Shown here: positions 23,794 to 32,384 of the stretch, in pieces
Layout: each line of letters begins with the position of its first letter
Numbering within the stretch: the stretch's first letter is position 1
Virus record (IMG/VR): IMGVR_UViG_3300031669_000107
Location: 1-37,402 of that record
Reading direction: 5' to 3' (one strand)
DNA: 37,402 nucleotides
Source: a virus
Made by a program: the position numbers and the translations under genes
Notes under the pieces: generated by a model
Told to the model about the DNA's origin: nothing
Seen by the model: only the letters and a program-made list of their open reading frames with translations
The model's database searches: none

Positions 23794-24468
23794 ATGCAAC
23801 TTCATGAGATACCAAGCCATGTATGGATTATAGTTAGTTCTGTACTTGTTGCACTGTTTGTTCTGATAACAGTTGTCGTAATTCGTGCGCTTCAAGGAAA
23901 AGCAAAGATCAAAACAAAGTGGGGTGAACTCACAGGAAACGTATCAAAAAGCGATAATGCACAAATTGCCGCAGCGCAAGTATATGATCCAGATTTAGCT
24001 GCACGCATTCAGTGTATGTTGGACAGATTGCCATTGATACGTGAAGCTAAATGGTCCTCTTTTCTTTCACTGCTTCGGCAGAAAGGTATTGAGTCTGTCA
24101 ATTTCGTAAGCAACGAAGATGCACAATACTATTATGAGTGTTTGGGCAATATCGTTTGGTCTGGAAACGGCATAAAGTCATATATGTCAATCGTGCAAAA
24201 AGCTTTGGCAGATCGATACTTTGAACGGTTTGATTCCGAAGTAGAGTTTGAAAGTTACATTGATGACGTAATGCTTCGCTTACTTGAAAATGAGAACAGG
24301 TATCTTGACCAAAGATATTTGACAACCATATCCACGGCAGAAGGTGCGTTTAGGCGTAGAGTAGTTGACCGTGATGAACTGTACAAACTCACAAAACAAC
24401 AGGTAACGGATACAAGAAAGTTTGTTCGTGATATTTTCGTGCACGCGAAAGAAATGGGGTGTATATGA
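23794..24468 (+). CDS. Membrane-anchored protein in the lysis region, unknown function
   Basis: A protein of 224 residues, ATG with AAGGGA upstream. A single hydrophobic helix at about residues 10-32 is followed by a KAKIKTKWGEL basic stretch and a mainly helical domain of about 180 residues with many charged residues. Basic residues after the helix suggest the large domain is cytoplasmic. It lies between the fibre gene and the putative lysin, overlapping the latter as ATGA. Possible roles are a lysis regulator or a superinfection-exclusion protein; nothing in the sequence decides. Confidence 0.6.
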   Translation: MQLHEIPSHVWIIVSSVLVALFVLITVVVIRALQGKAKIKTKWGELTGNVSKSDNAQIAAAQVYDPDLAARIQCMLDRLPLIREAKWSSFLSLLRQKGIESVNFVSNEDAQYYYECLGNIVWSGNGIKSYMSIVQKALADRYFERFDSEVEFESYIDDVMLRLLENENRYLDQRYLTTISTAEGAFRRRVVDRDELYKLTKQQVTDTRKFVRDIFVHAKEMGCI

Positions 24469-25004
24469 CAATACCAGACGGAATACTTTTTCAAAATGAT
24501 TCGAGATTACCATTGATGTTTCGCAAAGAAGGTTGCCGCGCTAAGTCGCTAATGGCAATGAGTGAAATAGCTTTGCAGAAAGCCTTGACCTATCTGCAGA
24601 TCGACTTGTGCATATCTGCAGCACAGCAAATACATTCCGTTTTGGGTACTGACTGGGTACTCGGACCGAATGAGCACAAGATAACAGAGTACGCTGCGAA
24701 ATTAATCGGTAATACATCGCTGTACTTTCGTCAAACAGGTGTTTTGAAGGGTGACACGTTTTTCACATGGAATGGAAATGCAATGAACAAAAGTCAAATC
24801 GCATACACCATTTTGCACTGGGAGACAGATTTTCCCTCCGGCCATTACACGTTAGGCGATAGAGACGGAAAAGAGATACTTGATTCATGGTGCACAGAAC
24901 CGGGTTTCAATCCATGGGATTCGACAGGAAAGATAGGATATACTATCAACAAGAAACGAATTGTTGATGTATTCACGTACAGCCAATTTTCTTTAGGAGT
25001 GTAA
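24465..25004 (+). CDS. Papain/C39-like cysteine peptidase candidate, possible endolysin
   Basis: ATG 24465 overlaps the previous stop (ATGA), giving 179 residues. A Cys in KEGCRAKSLMAM (C24) at the head of a helix, a His in SGHYTLGDRDG (H127) and an Asp in ILDSW (D140) have the spacing and local sequence of C39-like/papain-fold peptidases, where Cys-His-Asp form the active site. It may relate to the DUF261-type family, but I cannot verify this. No signal peptide is seen. It stands directly before a holin-like gene, so a peptidoglycan-cutting role is inferred. No lysozyme, amidase or muramidase was found in the window. Confidence 0.5.
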   Translation: MTIPDGILFQNDSRLPLMFRKEGCRAKSLMAMSEIALQKALTYLQIDLCISAAQQIHSVLGTDWVLGPNEHKITEYAAKLIGNTSLYFRQTGVLKGDTFFTWNGNAMNKSQIAYTILHWETDFPSGHYTLGDRDGKEILDSWCTEPGFNPWDSTGKIGYTINKKRIVDVFTYSQFSLGV

Positions 25005-25007
25005 AAG

Positions 25008-25382
25008 ATGACTTTGACTTTCAATATGCTATTTTTTGTGTTGTCTGTGTTCGCTGTAGTTGGTTTGGTTCAGTGGGTGAAATCATTCGCGCCTAACATT
25101 ATTTCAGGTTGGCGCATTCCTCTTGCGTCGCTTGTGCTGTCCTTCGGGATTGCTTTCATTGCGGGTGGTTCAATCAATCAGATTGTGATAAATGCTCTTA
25201 TCATCCTTGCAATGGTGGAACTTGCGTGGAGTTTGATTGTAAAAACAGTGCTAAATCTAATTGCAAATATCGGTGGAATATCAAGCGGAATAGATGCAGG
25301 AAGTGCAAAAGTTCTCGATACGTTGTCCAAAGTTCTGCCGAAAGAACAGACTACAGACGAAGGAAAGCCGACAGTAACATGA
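25008..25382 (+). CDS. Holin-like membrane protein
   Basis: A protein of 124 residues with three hydrophobic helices (about 5-25, 35-53 and 57-82) and a charged C-terminal tail (about 95-124), the topology of class I holins. Starts three bases after the lysin candidate with a GGAG site. Overlaps the next gene as ATGA. Position after a putative lysin and before spanin-like genes supports a membrane-pore role. Holins share little sequence, so the call rests on topology and context. Confidence 0.65.
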   Translation: MTLTFNMLFFVLSVFAVVGLVQWVKSFAPNIISGWRIPLASLVLSFGIAFIAGGSINQIVINALIILAMVELAWSLIVKTVLNLIANIGGISSGIDAGSAKVLDTLSKVLPKEQTTDEGKPTVT

Positions 25383-25723
25383 AAAACGTTGTTGCTTTTA
25401 TCAAGAAACACTGGAAGTTGCTGTTTACGCTTTTGGGTTTGCTAATAGGAATCAAAATTGTTCCCAAACTCATTGCAAGAGTAACAGAAGGTTTGACATC
25501 AAAGCCAACAAGTTTTGTGAAAGTTCCCGGCAACCCGAATGCTATCTTTGTGAAAGACGGTACAACATGGGTTGCACATGGATTATCAGATGGTGTTACG
25601 TCCGACACAGTGAAAGCTGCAGCAATTACACCATCCGGCACCGTGGAGGTTACTCTTGACCATAAAGTCACTGACCGCAAGTCTGCTTCTGGTAATAGCG
25701 ACAGTAGTCTCAATATCGGCTGA
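25379..25723 (+). CDS. Inner-membrane spanin-like protein (candidate)
   Basis: ATG 25379 overlaps the holin stop (ATGA), giving 114 residues. A basic start (KNVVAFIKKHWK) and one helix at about 12-30 imply an N-in, C-out anchor. The exported part is about 80 residues, mixed beta, without an obvious coiled coil. The next gene begins inside it, out of frame, and overlaps it by 68 bases, an arrangement like Rz/Rz1. A classic inner spanin is more helical, so the assignment is tentative. Confidence 0.5.
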   Translation: MKNVVAFIKKHWKLLFTLLGLLIGIKIVPKLIARVTEGLTSKPTSFVKVPGNPNAIFVKDGTTWVAHGLSDGVTSDTVKAAAITPSGTVEVTLDHKVTDRKSASGNSDSSLNIG

Positions 25724-26093
25724 AAACCAGTACACACCACTCACACCGGCACAGGCTAAATCGTGGTGGAACTCCCAGACAGAAGCGCAGCAATTGGACT
25801 TCATCGTCACCGCAGACGCTGTAGAGCATGCTGTGCCTGTTCTACCACAACCACGTTATGTTGCTGTGTTGTCGGGTTCGAATCTGTATCTTGATCCGTA
25901 CTACACGCAAGGAAAGTTATTCGACATTATGACGCTTGGACCGTGGAGTTTTGATATCAAGTGGAAACCGATTGTGCTGAAAGACTGGTACCGCCCACCG
26001 GGTGTGAATTGGACCGTGATAGGTGTGTCCTTCGGAGTTGGCGCAGCTGTCGGAATTGTCGCTGTCGTACTGATATCCACATTACTCAAGTGA
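25656..26093 (+). CDS. Exported protein with C-terminal anchor, spanin-like (TTG start)
   Basis: TTG 25656 has GGAGGT six bases upstream, inside the preceding gene in another frame. The 145-residue product has a signal peptide (hydrophobic about 5-20, cleavage near SISA-EN at 22-24), an exported domain of about 95 residues rich in Trp, Tyr and Pro, and a C-terminal hydrophobic helix (about 119-143). No lipobox Cys is present, so it is not a standard outer-membrane lipoprotein spanin. Signal plus C-terminal anchor resembles the topology of unimolecular spanins without the lipid. Last gene of the late block. Confidence 0.55.
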   Translation: MTIKSLTASLLLVIATVVSISAENQYTPLTPAQAKSWWNSQTEAQQLDFIVTADAVEHAVPVLPQPRYVAVLSGSNLYLDPYYTQGKLFDIMTLGPWSFDIKWKPIVLKDWYRPPGVNWTVIGVSFGVGAAVGIVAVVLISTLLK

Positions 26094-26122
26094 GTTACAT
26101 GAGTATAGCGATACTCATGTAA
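26085..26122. promoter_or_regulatory. Palindromic element at the end of the late block
   Basis: TTACATGAGTAT (26095-26106) and ATACTCATGTAA (26111-26122) form a perfect 12-bp inverted repeat with a 4-base loop. The left flank CTCAAGTGAGTTAC extends the resemblance to the control-region palindrome at 5208-5230. No T-run follows. It could be an operator or an mRNA-stabilising hairpin just past the last late stop. Confidence 0.6.
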
Positions 26123-26162
26123 GTCAAGTGGGTATCTTGCCATAGGGAAACCCGCAAGACTG

Positions 26163-26188
26163 ACCCGGCAGAGTCTGCCGGGTTTTTT
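26163..26188 (+). terminator. Strong intrinsic terminator of the late block
   Basis: ACCCGGCAGA and TCTGCCGGGT pair around a single central base (in practice a small loop), followed by six T on the + strand. It ends the rightward late transcription unit just before the convergent replication block. Confidence 0.9.
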
Positions 26189-26299
26189 CATACCCTGTCT
26201 ATCGAGCAGTAAGCTTTTCTACCGTTTGCAAATCACTGTCATGAAGAGAACTTCCCGAAAATGTCCATTTATACACCTGAAAAAAGGCTTTGCAAGTCA

Positions 26300-26761
26300 T
26301 TAATTCGGCCATTGTGTTATATGCGACAGAACAGACAATATTTCGTCCGCGACTTCTTGATTGTATGCAGCTGAATGTTTACCATCGATATTGTGTACAA
26401 TCAGTTCTGTTTCTTGCTTTAGCGTACAAAGATCGATGTACGCATACAATATATTGTAACCTTCTATGATGTGCAAGTCGTGTCCATTGTCTCGATTCTC
26501 GATAACGAGGAACAGAAATGTTTTGCCACCTAAGCGCTTGTGTGAATACAACCAATTGATTTGACCCGGACGAAACGGAACATAAATTGTTCCATCCTTT
26601 GTCACTTCTGCGATTTTTGATTCTATCCAGCCGGAAACCATCGATGTGCGATAGAAGATATCTGGTATTCCAGAATGTGCATGTGATTCAATCGGCTGTA
26701 CAATAATCGGGTACTGTTTCAAGATCCTTTTCAGCCATCTGCGTAAATCTGTTTCTGTCAT
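26300..26761 (-). CDS. VRR-NUC-like PD-(D/E)XK nuclease
   Basis: A protein of 153 residues, ATG 26761 with GGGAG upstream and ATGA overlap with the polymerase gene. Motif order is GIPD (31-34), then WIESK (45-49, the E-x-K), then RPGQ (64-67), as in VRR-NUC nucleases, which act on branched or flapped DNA. It is the last gene of the leftward replication block. Likely role: resolving branched DNA before packaging, or flap processing in place of the 5' nuclease domain that the phage polymerase lacks. Confidence 0.7.
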   Translation of the reverse strand: MTETDLRRWLKRILKQYPIIVQPIESHAHSGIPDIFYRTSMVSGWIESKIAEVTKDGTIYVPFRPGQINWLYSHKRLGGKTFLFLVIENRDNGHDLHIIEGYNILYAYIDLCTLKQETELIVHNIDGKHSAAYNQEVADEILSVLSHITQWPN

Positions 26762-28587
26762 GCTGTATACTCCCTTTTCAGCCCATCGAAATTAGCATCT
26801 TCAAGTTTTGCCCATGATGTACCGATTTCTGCGTCTGCCTGTATCGGAACTTTCAACTTGATGCATGTTTCCATGATATGTTTAGTTTCTTCGAAAGCCT
26901 CAATGCCAATGCGTGTTTTCGGAACCGACATATCAAGTTCATCATGCACTGTTAGATGTGGTGGCATGATATCAAACAGTCCAGCGTGGTATATTTCAAT
27001 CATCGCTTTTTTCATAAGATCGGCTGCAGATCCTTGCACAAGTCGGCAATACATGGTATATGCTTTGTCAGGATCAACAAGATGTTCACGTCGATTCAAG
27101 AATGTTCTTATATAGCCTCTTCTACGTCCGGTCTGTTCAACAAGATGCATTGTTGCTTTTACATACGGTGCGCGCGCGTGGTAGATATTCATTATCTCAT
27201 ATGCATACTCTATCGACCAACCAAAGAACTCTGCCATATGCCGAATACCCATTCCGAAAGCTACACCATAGTTCAGATTTTTGGATAGTGGACGTGTAAG
27301 CGATGTAAGCAGCATAACAAACTTGTGATAATCTGTTGTCGGATCTTCGTTATATGCTTTGCGCAGCTCTTCAGCACCTTCACCGACTGCAAAATGTGCC
27401 ATGAACCGGTATTCGATTTGCGAGTAGTCTATCTTGCCCCAAAGATGTTCCGGAAATGGTATAAAATCTTCCCTGCATTTTGTACCATAAAATTCATCAC
27501 GATCTTTTGACGGTTGTTGTTGCAAGTTCGGGTGTGTTGAAGAGAACCTACCGGAACGTGTTCCAACAAGTGCACCGAAGTTGTCATTACGCAGATTGTG
27601 AAATTGACAATGTATCAATCCGTCACCTGTCACATACTTGACATGACTGCCCATGATGAAGTTGTTGTTGATACGCGCAGCTTTGCGTATTTGTTCGATG
27701 TCATGTATCAACGGCACTGTCTCCGCGAAGCGTGTAAAAAACGCTTTGTCTATTTGCGGATTTCCTTTTGCTGTCTTTGGGTAGGCTATTCCTTGACTAT
27801 CGAGCAGTGTAGCTATCTGTTTCGAACTGTTGTAATTGAACTCTCCATACTGTTCGTATAACTTTATGCGTGATGATTCGATTATGTTTTGAATCTCAAG
27901 TCCGTTTCTATCACGTCTATCTTGATCGATCAACACACCGGTTTTACGCATGAGAAGCAACACGCGAATCAATTCACTTTCCATAGCGAAAAGATCCATC
28001 AAGTTCTGCTCTTCAAGCTTTTTCAATTGCAATCTAAAAATCTCTATTGGCAGATTTACATCTTCTTTCGCGTAACGTCTTACAAGTTCATAGGGCATTT
28101 TCCAAAGCCACTTTCTTGAATCACCTTCCAAACCGTTTTCGATGCAGAATCTATCTATTTCGGTTGTCTCTTTTCCTCGTTTCAGATACTTGAATCCAAG
28201 AAAATCAAGGTTGTATTCTTCCTGTGTTTCATCAAGCAACGCTTCAGCAATATCAATGCTTGCAAGTCTACCATTCACTTTGATATGATCCGGTCCATTT
28301 TCAAGCCAGTCCAGATCGTACATTATGCTTTGGCCGAGTTTCGGAATGTTTGAAGCAAACACATCGCGCAGATATTCAATATTCTGTTCGCGTTCCTGCT
28401 TTCCACAATCATAATGGCCTATGTTGTAATACTCAGAGAATCCTTCTCCATTCGAAATAGATACACCTAACAGCTTGCTTCCATCATCACGGAAAACACC
28501 CGGACCCATTTCAATCAAGTTCGGATCATACGTTTCAGTATCGAATGATATTATCTTAGCTTTACTCAAGTCTGGATAGTTCATCAT
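26758..28587 (-). CDS. polA: Family A DNA polymerase with 3'-5' exonuclease
   Basis: A protein of 609 residues. Proofreading motifs: DTE at 16-18 (Exo I), YDLDWL (Exo II) and YAKED (Exo III). Polymerase motifs: A, KIDYSQIE at about 384-391; B, around KNLNYGVAFG at about 435-444; C, HDE at about 548-550. There is no N-terminal 5' nuclease domain, as in T7 polymerase. ATG overlaps the upstream stop and lacks a ribosome site of its own, so translation is probably coupled. It is the replicative polymerase of the phage by inference. Confidence 0.95.
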   Translation of the reverse strand: MMNYPDLSKAKIISFDTETYDPNLIEMGPGVFRDDGSKLLGVSISNGEGFSEYYNIGHYDCGKQEREQNIEYLRDVFASNIPKLGQSIMYDLDWLENGPDHIKVNGRLASIDIAEALLDETQEEYNLDFLGFKYLKRGKETTEIDRFCIENGLEGDSRKWLWKMPYELVRRYAKEDVNLPIEIFRLQLKKLEEQNLMDLFAMESELIRVLLLMRKTGVLIDQDRRDRNGLEIQNIIESSRIKLYEQYGEFNYNSSKQIATLLDSQGIAYPKTAKGNPQIDKAFFTRFAETVPLIHDIEQIRKAARINNNFIMGSHVKYVTGDGLIHCQFHNLRNDNFGALVGTRSGRFSSTHPNLQQQPSKDRDEFYGTKCREDFIPFPEHLWGKIDYSQIEYRFMAHFAVGEGAEELRKAYNEDPTTDYHKFVMLLTSLTRPLSKNLNYGVAFGMGIRHMAEFFGWSIEYAYEIMNIYHARAPYVKATMHLVEQTGRRRGYIRTFLNRREHLVDPDKAYTMYCRLVQGSAADLMKKAMIEIYHAGLFDIMPPHLTVHDELDMSVPKTRIGIEAFEETKHIMETCIKLKVPIQADAEIGTSWAKLEDANFDGLKREYTA

Positions 28588-28901
28588 TCAGCCACATACA
28601 CATTGTTTTTCGGAAGAGTTTTATCGCTATCCTTCTCAGTAAAGACACCTATTTTTATCAAAGGCTTATCATCTAATTGGACAAGATAATGTATTTGACA
28701 ACCTGCAATGATAATGCTCTTATTTCCAGAACCTAATACAAGAAACCAATTTGTTGACGGTCGAATAGGGACGAATCCAAGTAGATCATCTATCTTGACT
28801 ATTTCAGCTTTTCCCCATGCAGCTTTGTATTGTTCACCGTCTGGACCAAAAAACCAACCATCCGATGTAACAAGATAATATTTTCCCTGTTCAATTTTCA
28901 T
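28584..28901 (-). CDS. Hypothetical protein between zinc-ribbon and polymerase genes
   Basis: I take ATG 28901 (MKIEQGKYYLVT), which has GGAGAAG upstream; a longer in-frame start at 28949 would overlap the upstream gene by 59 bases and lacks a site. The 105 residues form short beta strands (YYLVTSDGWFFGPDG; NWFLVLGSG; IIIAGCQIHYLVQL), suggesting a small beta-barrel. Barrels of this size often bind nucleic acid or protein, but no family is recognised. Stop overlaps the polymerase start. Confidence 0.65.
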   Translation of the reverse strand: MKIEQGKYYLVTSDGWFFGPDGEQYKAAWGKAEIVKIDDLLGFVPIRPSTNWFLVLGSGNKSIIIAGCQIHYLVQLDDKPLIKIGVFTEKDSDKTLPKNNVYVAE

Positions 28902-29268
28902 TTCTGTTTCTTCTCCTGCATTTCTCAGAACAGTATTTTTTACCGGCATGTGACGTTGTAAACGTCTTGCTGCAAATCGGGCATACTTTATCAGTTGGCA
29001 TTATCTTCTTGTATACGGTAGCCTTGCGCGCAAGTTGACACTCTGCACTACAATAAACTTTTCTTCTGTTGTTTGTCAAGAAGGATCTTCCACAATTCTT
29101 GCAAAGCTTTTCCCGTGTCGGTTTGTATTCATAGTATCTGTTTGATGGAAGCTTATTGTAGTAAAGTTCCCTGTGCTGGTTGTTGCAGAATATTTGATTG
29201 CCAACCAAAGGAACGAAACGCGCGTTACAAAACTTGCAAACTCTTTCCGGTGCGATTTTTAATTTCAT
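28891..29268 (-). CDS. Triple zinc-ribbon protein
   Basis: A protein of 125 residues made of three similar units, each C-x2-C-x13-C-x3-(C/H): C11/C14/C28/H32, C56/C59/C73/C77 and C96/C99/C113/C117. Each should bind one zinc ion. Units two and three share YCSxxC, and the protein ends in a basic KCRRRNRNEN tail. DNA or RNA binding is likely. It sits between helicase and polymerase genes (TAATG overlap with the helicase gene), so a replication or transcription accessory role is inferred. The exact x13-x3 spacing in all three suggests internal duplication. Confidence 0.7.
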   Translation of the reverse strand: MKLKIAPERVCKFCNARFVPLVGNQIFCNNQHRELYYNKLPSNRYYEYKPTREKLCKNCGRSFLTNNRRKVYCSAECQLARKATVYKKIMPTDKVCPICSKTFTTSHAGKKYCSEKCRRRNRNEN

Positions 29269-30680
29269 TATCGCATTCTCACATAGCCATCATAACCGTT
29301 CTTAGATGTTGACGCAATGATGTGCAGATTCTTTTTTGCACGTGTCACTGCAACGTACAAACAACGTAGTTCTGCATCCGGGTTGCGCTCCATGTTCAAC
29401 TTTACCGATTTCGTGAAATCCATTATTAGAACAACATTATCAGCTTCTCCGCCTTTGACTCCGTGTATTGTGTTCAGCATCACCTTGTTTGATGTGACAT
29501 CCGATTTCAGCCGAATCAAATCGCGGTAATAGATTATTTGTTCAGGTTCAAGCATCAACGTTTCGAACCATGGCTTTGATAGATCAATTGTACCTTGTGT
29601 GTACAGTTTCAACGAAACCTCTTCCACGTCTGTTAGTTTTCCTCGTTTCCGTGCACGCTCATAATCATTTATCGCTTTGATGTGTCGCGGATCTACTGAA
29701 GGTTTATCTTTGTCCATATAGACAATACCGTTCTTTTGCAAGTATTCTCGATGCAGAAACAGGAAGTAATTGTTTCGGGACAAGAAGTAGTACGTTTCAT
29801 CCGGGTTGACTTTCAATTCGTCAATATCATTATAGAAGTTTACAGTTCCGGCTGCACCTATCGCGTTGAACTTCTTGTCAACTCTCGTTCCGATTCTTTG
29901 ACTGATTGACTTTGCAACGTTCAAAACTTGATGCTGTAGTCTGTAGCTTTGCTGAAGGATTTCTTGACTTTGCGCAGCCATAGACAGGAACATATGCACA
30001 TCGGCACCATTCCATTCATAGATAGCTTGATCATCATCACCCGCGACATAAACACGTTTTGCATTTCTAAATGCAACTTCGCACATTCTCCATTGCAGCG
30101 TTGTCAAGTCTTGCGCTTCATCGATAATCGCAACCTCAACAGGTAACGGTTCATCGCGCATGATGAAAGCTTCGATGATGTCCGTGAAGTCAACAATCTT
30201 CTTGTGAAGTTTGAACCGGCTAAAGTTGCGTTCAACACCGTCGAGTTTCAACATATCAATATCAAAGTTTAAATCTTCAATGAATGTTTCCGACGCTTTC
30301 AGGTTGTTTCGTTTCAAGAAATGCAAAAACAGATATTTGTCATCATTGTTGAAAAACTCTTCGCTGTAGTATCCTACAAACTTCATCGACATTGCATCCG
30401 AAAACTCTTTGTAATCTGCTTTTGATATCATGTCATATTTCGAATATGATCCTGTACGGAACGCGATTGAATGGAGCGTGTGAAAGTAGGGAAGATCATT
30501 TTCAGTGTACTTGAATTGTTCCTGTGCGCGTTGAACACCCTCGTATGTACCTTTTCGTGTGAATGAACAAAAGGCGATCTTGTCTGGATCAACTTGCTTC
30601 AACTCTGTTTCAAGTATTGCCATTAACCGTGTCGTCTTTCCGCAACCGGGTGCGCCGAAAATCTTTGTCACATTATTCAT
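29268..30680 (-). CDS. UvrD/PcrA-like superfamily 1 DNA helicase
   Basis: A protein of 470 residues. Walker A is GAPGCGKT (9-16). Further motifs in order: IDEAQD (about 185-190), VAGDDDQAIYEWNGA (motif III), QQSYRLQ (IV), NTIHGVKGGEAD (V) and YVAVTRAKKNLHII (VI). Shorter than cellular UvrD (about 720), so the 1B and 2B insertions must be reduced. It probably unwinds DNA at the fork or in recombination, with the primase upstream. It is one of two helicases in the block; the other is SNF2-like. Confidence 0.93.
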   Translation of the reverse strand: MNNVTKIFGAPGCGKTTRLMAILETELKQVDPDKIAFCSFTRKGTYEGVQRAQEQFKYTENDLPYFHTLHSIAFRTGSYSKYDMISKADYKEFSDAMSMKFVGYYSEEFFNNDDKYLFLHFLKRNNLKASETFIEDLNFDIDMLKLDGVERNFSRFKLHKKIVDFTDIIEAFIMRDEPLPVEVAIIDEAQDLTTLQWRMCEVAFRNAKRVYVAGDDDQAIYEWNGADVHMFLSMAAQSQEILQQSYRLQHQVLNVAKSISQRIGTRVDKKFNAIGAAGTVNFYNDIDELKVNPDETYYFLSRNNYFLFLHREYLQKNGIVYMDKDKPSVDPRHIKAINDYERARKRGKLTDVEEVSLKLYTQGTIDLSKPWFETLMLEPEQIIYYRDLIRLKSDVTSNKVMLNTIHGVKGGEADNVVLIMDFTKSVKLNMERNPDAELRCLYVAVTRAKKNLHIIASTSKNGYDGYVRMR

Positions 30681-30683
30681 GGC

Positions 30684-32303
30684 TTAAAATTGTTCTCCAT
30701 CTTTCGAAAAGTCCGCTTTGAACGACTCATGTGTGATTTCAGAAATTGCATTCAACTCTGATTCACTAATGCTGTAAACGCGAATCTGTTTGTTTGATTC
30801 TGTCCGAAGTCGAAACGGAATAGCTTTGAAATCTCGAAGCAGTCCATGCAGTTCGCTTGATCCATAATGTCGGAAGTTTCGAACAGTCCAAACGTAATCA
30901 ATTAGATCGATGGATCTAAAGTAATAACGATCTTCACTTTCATCACGGTATACGCGCTTGCTCAATATCTGATCTTTCGTCACAGCCATTGCACGATTGA
31001 GAAGGAACTCTTTGAACATTTCCTTCAACATCGCCATAGGTGACGTGTCATAATCCTGTTCAACGTTGCGCACTTCAACATGCACAATAGCTTCGTTCAC
31101 AATCCCGAACCATACAGCTTGTTTCACCTTGACAGGAAGCACATGAAGTTCACGCATACAGAGCTGCAAAAACAAATCCTGCTTGATGATATCATTCTCA
31201 TTCCTGAAACGCAATAGCTTATAATCGCTTGCTGATTGTGTCTTTACTTCCCATTCGTAATAAGGTTCATACGCACGAATCTGGTAAAGCTTCCCGAACT
31301 CTAATTCGGAAAAGTATCCGCCTTCTTTGCCAATCCCGTATTCCTTCTGTTTGCATACAGCTTTCCGGCAGAAGTCAACACAGGGTGTATCAAGGCATTT
31401 GTATGTGTAGTCCTTCTTTCTCAAGGATGCAACAACAGAACTCTCAAGTTCACCTTTTTCAAGCGGTTCGAGCATGTTTGCATTGATTTCAAACAAACGT
31501 TGTTCCCAGAAATCTGGATCTTTTTTCTTCAGATACACACCAAACGAGAATAAAAAGTTATTGCGTCCGCTGTTTTTGTCCATGATATTCAATAACGATA
31601 TTGTTTGCAAGCACGGTGGACCATCTGAAAAAGCCAAGTTCCGAAGAAAGGCTTTCACTTCATCTGCAGTTAGTTGTTTCTCGTGAATGTAGGAAAGAGC
31701 TGCATCAAGCGATAACGCTTTACCGGCTTTCATCGCGTATTGTCGCGTTTCGGTTGCATTGTAGTATGGTAGATTGATCCAATTGCCGATCTTCCCATCA
31801 CCTGCTTTTGACTGCTTTGGAAAGATTTCGAGTATCCTGTTCAGCTTTCGTTTCACATATAGATCTATTGCTAACACACTACTCATTGACTGAAGCAATT
31901 CGATAACCGTTTTCGCTTCTGTCTCGTGCTTCAGGAACAGATATATATGCAAACCGCCCGACTTCGAACGAAACGGAATAAGTGGGAAATTGTTTTTCTC
32001 AATTGCAAAAATGTAAGCATCTAAATCCGCGTCATAAACATCAACGTCTATAACACCGAAGTTACACTTTCCTTGCTCATTGATTGGTATTACACCCAGC
32101 CCCATTTTACCGGATAGGTGTGCTTTGTATTGTTCGGCTGTTATCAGCCTATCAGTCAAAGTTTTGTTTTTACCAGATTCCTTGCCCGACTTAGCAAAAT
32201 TGTATTCATGCTGTCCGTAGTTGTGCGTGTTGCCACGGAACAGGTGCATATAATCGGCAAGCAGAACTGTTTCAACATCGTTTGTGTTTTCAGCATCGGA
32301 CAT
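30684..32303 (-). CDS. Archaeo-eukaryotic-type primase (PrimPol-like)
   Basis: A protein of 539 residues. Residues about 65-200 form an AEP-type primase domain: GVIPINEQGKCNFGVIDVDV with metal ligands D86 and D88, SKSGGLHIY (about 113-121) with H119, and D147 near EIFPKQ. This resembles the AEP primases of TOTE systems and mobile-element PrimPols. A Cys cluster C-x4-C-x3-C-x4-C in about 300-320 may bind zinc. The C-terminal part (about 330-539) is probably a helical or winged-helix region. It likely makes primers for the phage polymerase. ATG 32303 has AAGGA upstream. Confidence 0.85.
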   Translation of the reverse strand: MSDAENTNDVETVLLADYMHLFRGNTHNYGQHEYNFAKSGKESGKNKTLTDRLITAEQYKAHLSGKMGLGVIPINEQGKCNFGVIDVDVYDADLDAYIFAIEKNNFPLIPFRSKSGGLHIYLFLKHETEAKTVIELLQSMSSVLAIDLYVKRKLNRILEIFPKQSKAGDGKIGNWINLPYYNATETRQYAMKAGKALSLDAALSYIHEKQLTADEVKAFLRNLAFSDGPPCLQTISLLNIMDKNSGRNNFLFSFGVYLKKKDPDFWEQRLFEINANMLEPLEKGELESSVVASLRKKDYTYKCLDTPCVDFCRKAVCKQKEYGIGKEGGYFSELEFGKLYQIRAYEPYYEWEVKTQSASDYKLLRFRNENDIIKQDLFLQLCMRELHVLPVKVKQAVWFGIVNEAIVHVEVRNVEQDYDTSPMAMLKEMFKEFLLNRAMAVTKDQILSKRVYRDESEDRYYFRSIDLIDYVWTVRNFRHYGSSELHGLLRDFKAIPFRLRTESNKQIRVYSISESELNAISEITHESFKADFSKDGEQF

Positions 32304-32348
32304 TTTTAGTATGTTCCTTCACAATACAGGATATCACGAGAAAGAGAA

Positions 32349-32367
32349 AGCCGGGTTGAACCCGGCT
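32349..32367 (-). terminator. Hairpin terminator after the SSB-like gene
   Basis: AGCCGGGTT (32349-32357) and AACCCGGCT (32359-32367) form a tight stem. On the - strand TTCTCTTTCTC follows, T-rich though not a pure T-run. It lies 18 bases after the stop at 32385, so it may reduce read-through into the primase and polymerase genes. Confidence 0.65.
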
Positions 32368-32384
32368 ATGGTGAAGAAACGTTC

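Noticed and set aside
7629-26093. Long frames on the opposite strand within the late genes
   Set aside because: They have no ribosome sites, and the + strand frames form a complete, ordered set with recognised functions, so these are shadows.
26190-26299. Terminator for the leftward block after the nuclease gene
   Set aside because: A CCTTTTTTC run exists after the stop but no stem of meaningful length precedes it.
26241-26303. 20-codon + strand frame after the late terminator
   Set aside because: No ribosome site, lies beyond the terminator and runs into the opposite-strand nuclease gene.
30684-32303. TOTE-type defence system around the AEP primase
   Set aside because: The primase domain resembles TOTE primases, but its neighbours are ordinary phage replication genes and it lacks the fused nuclease and helicase arrangement.
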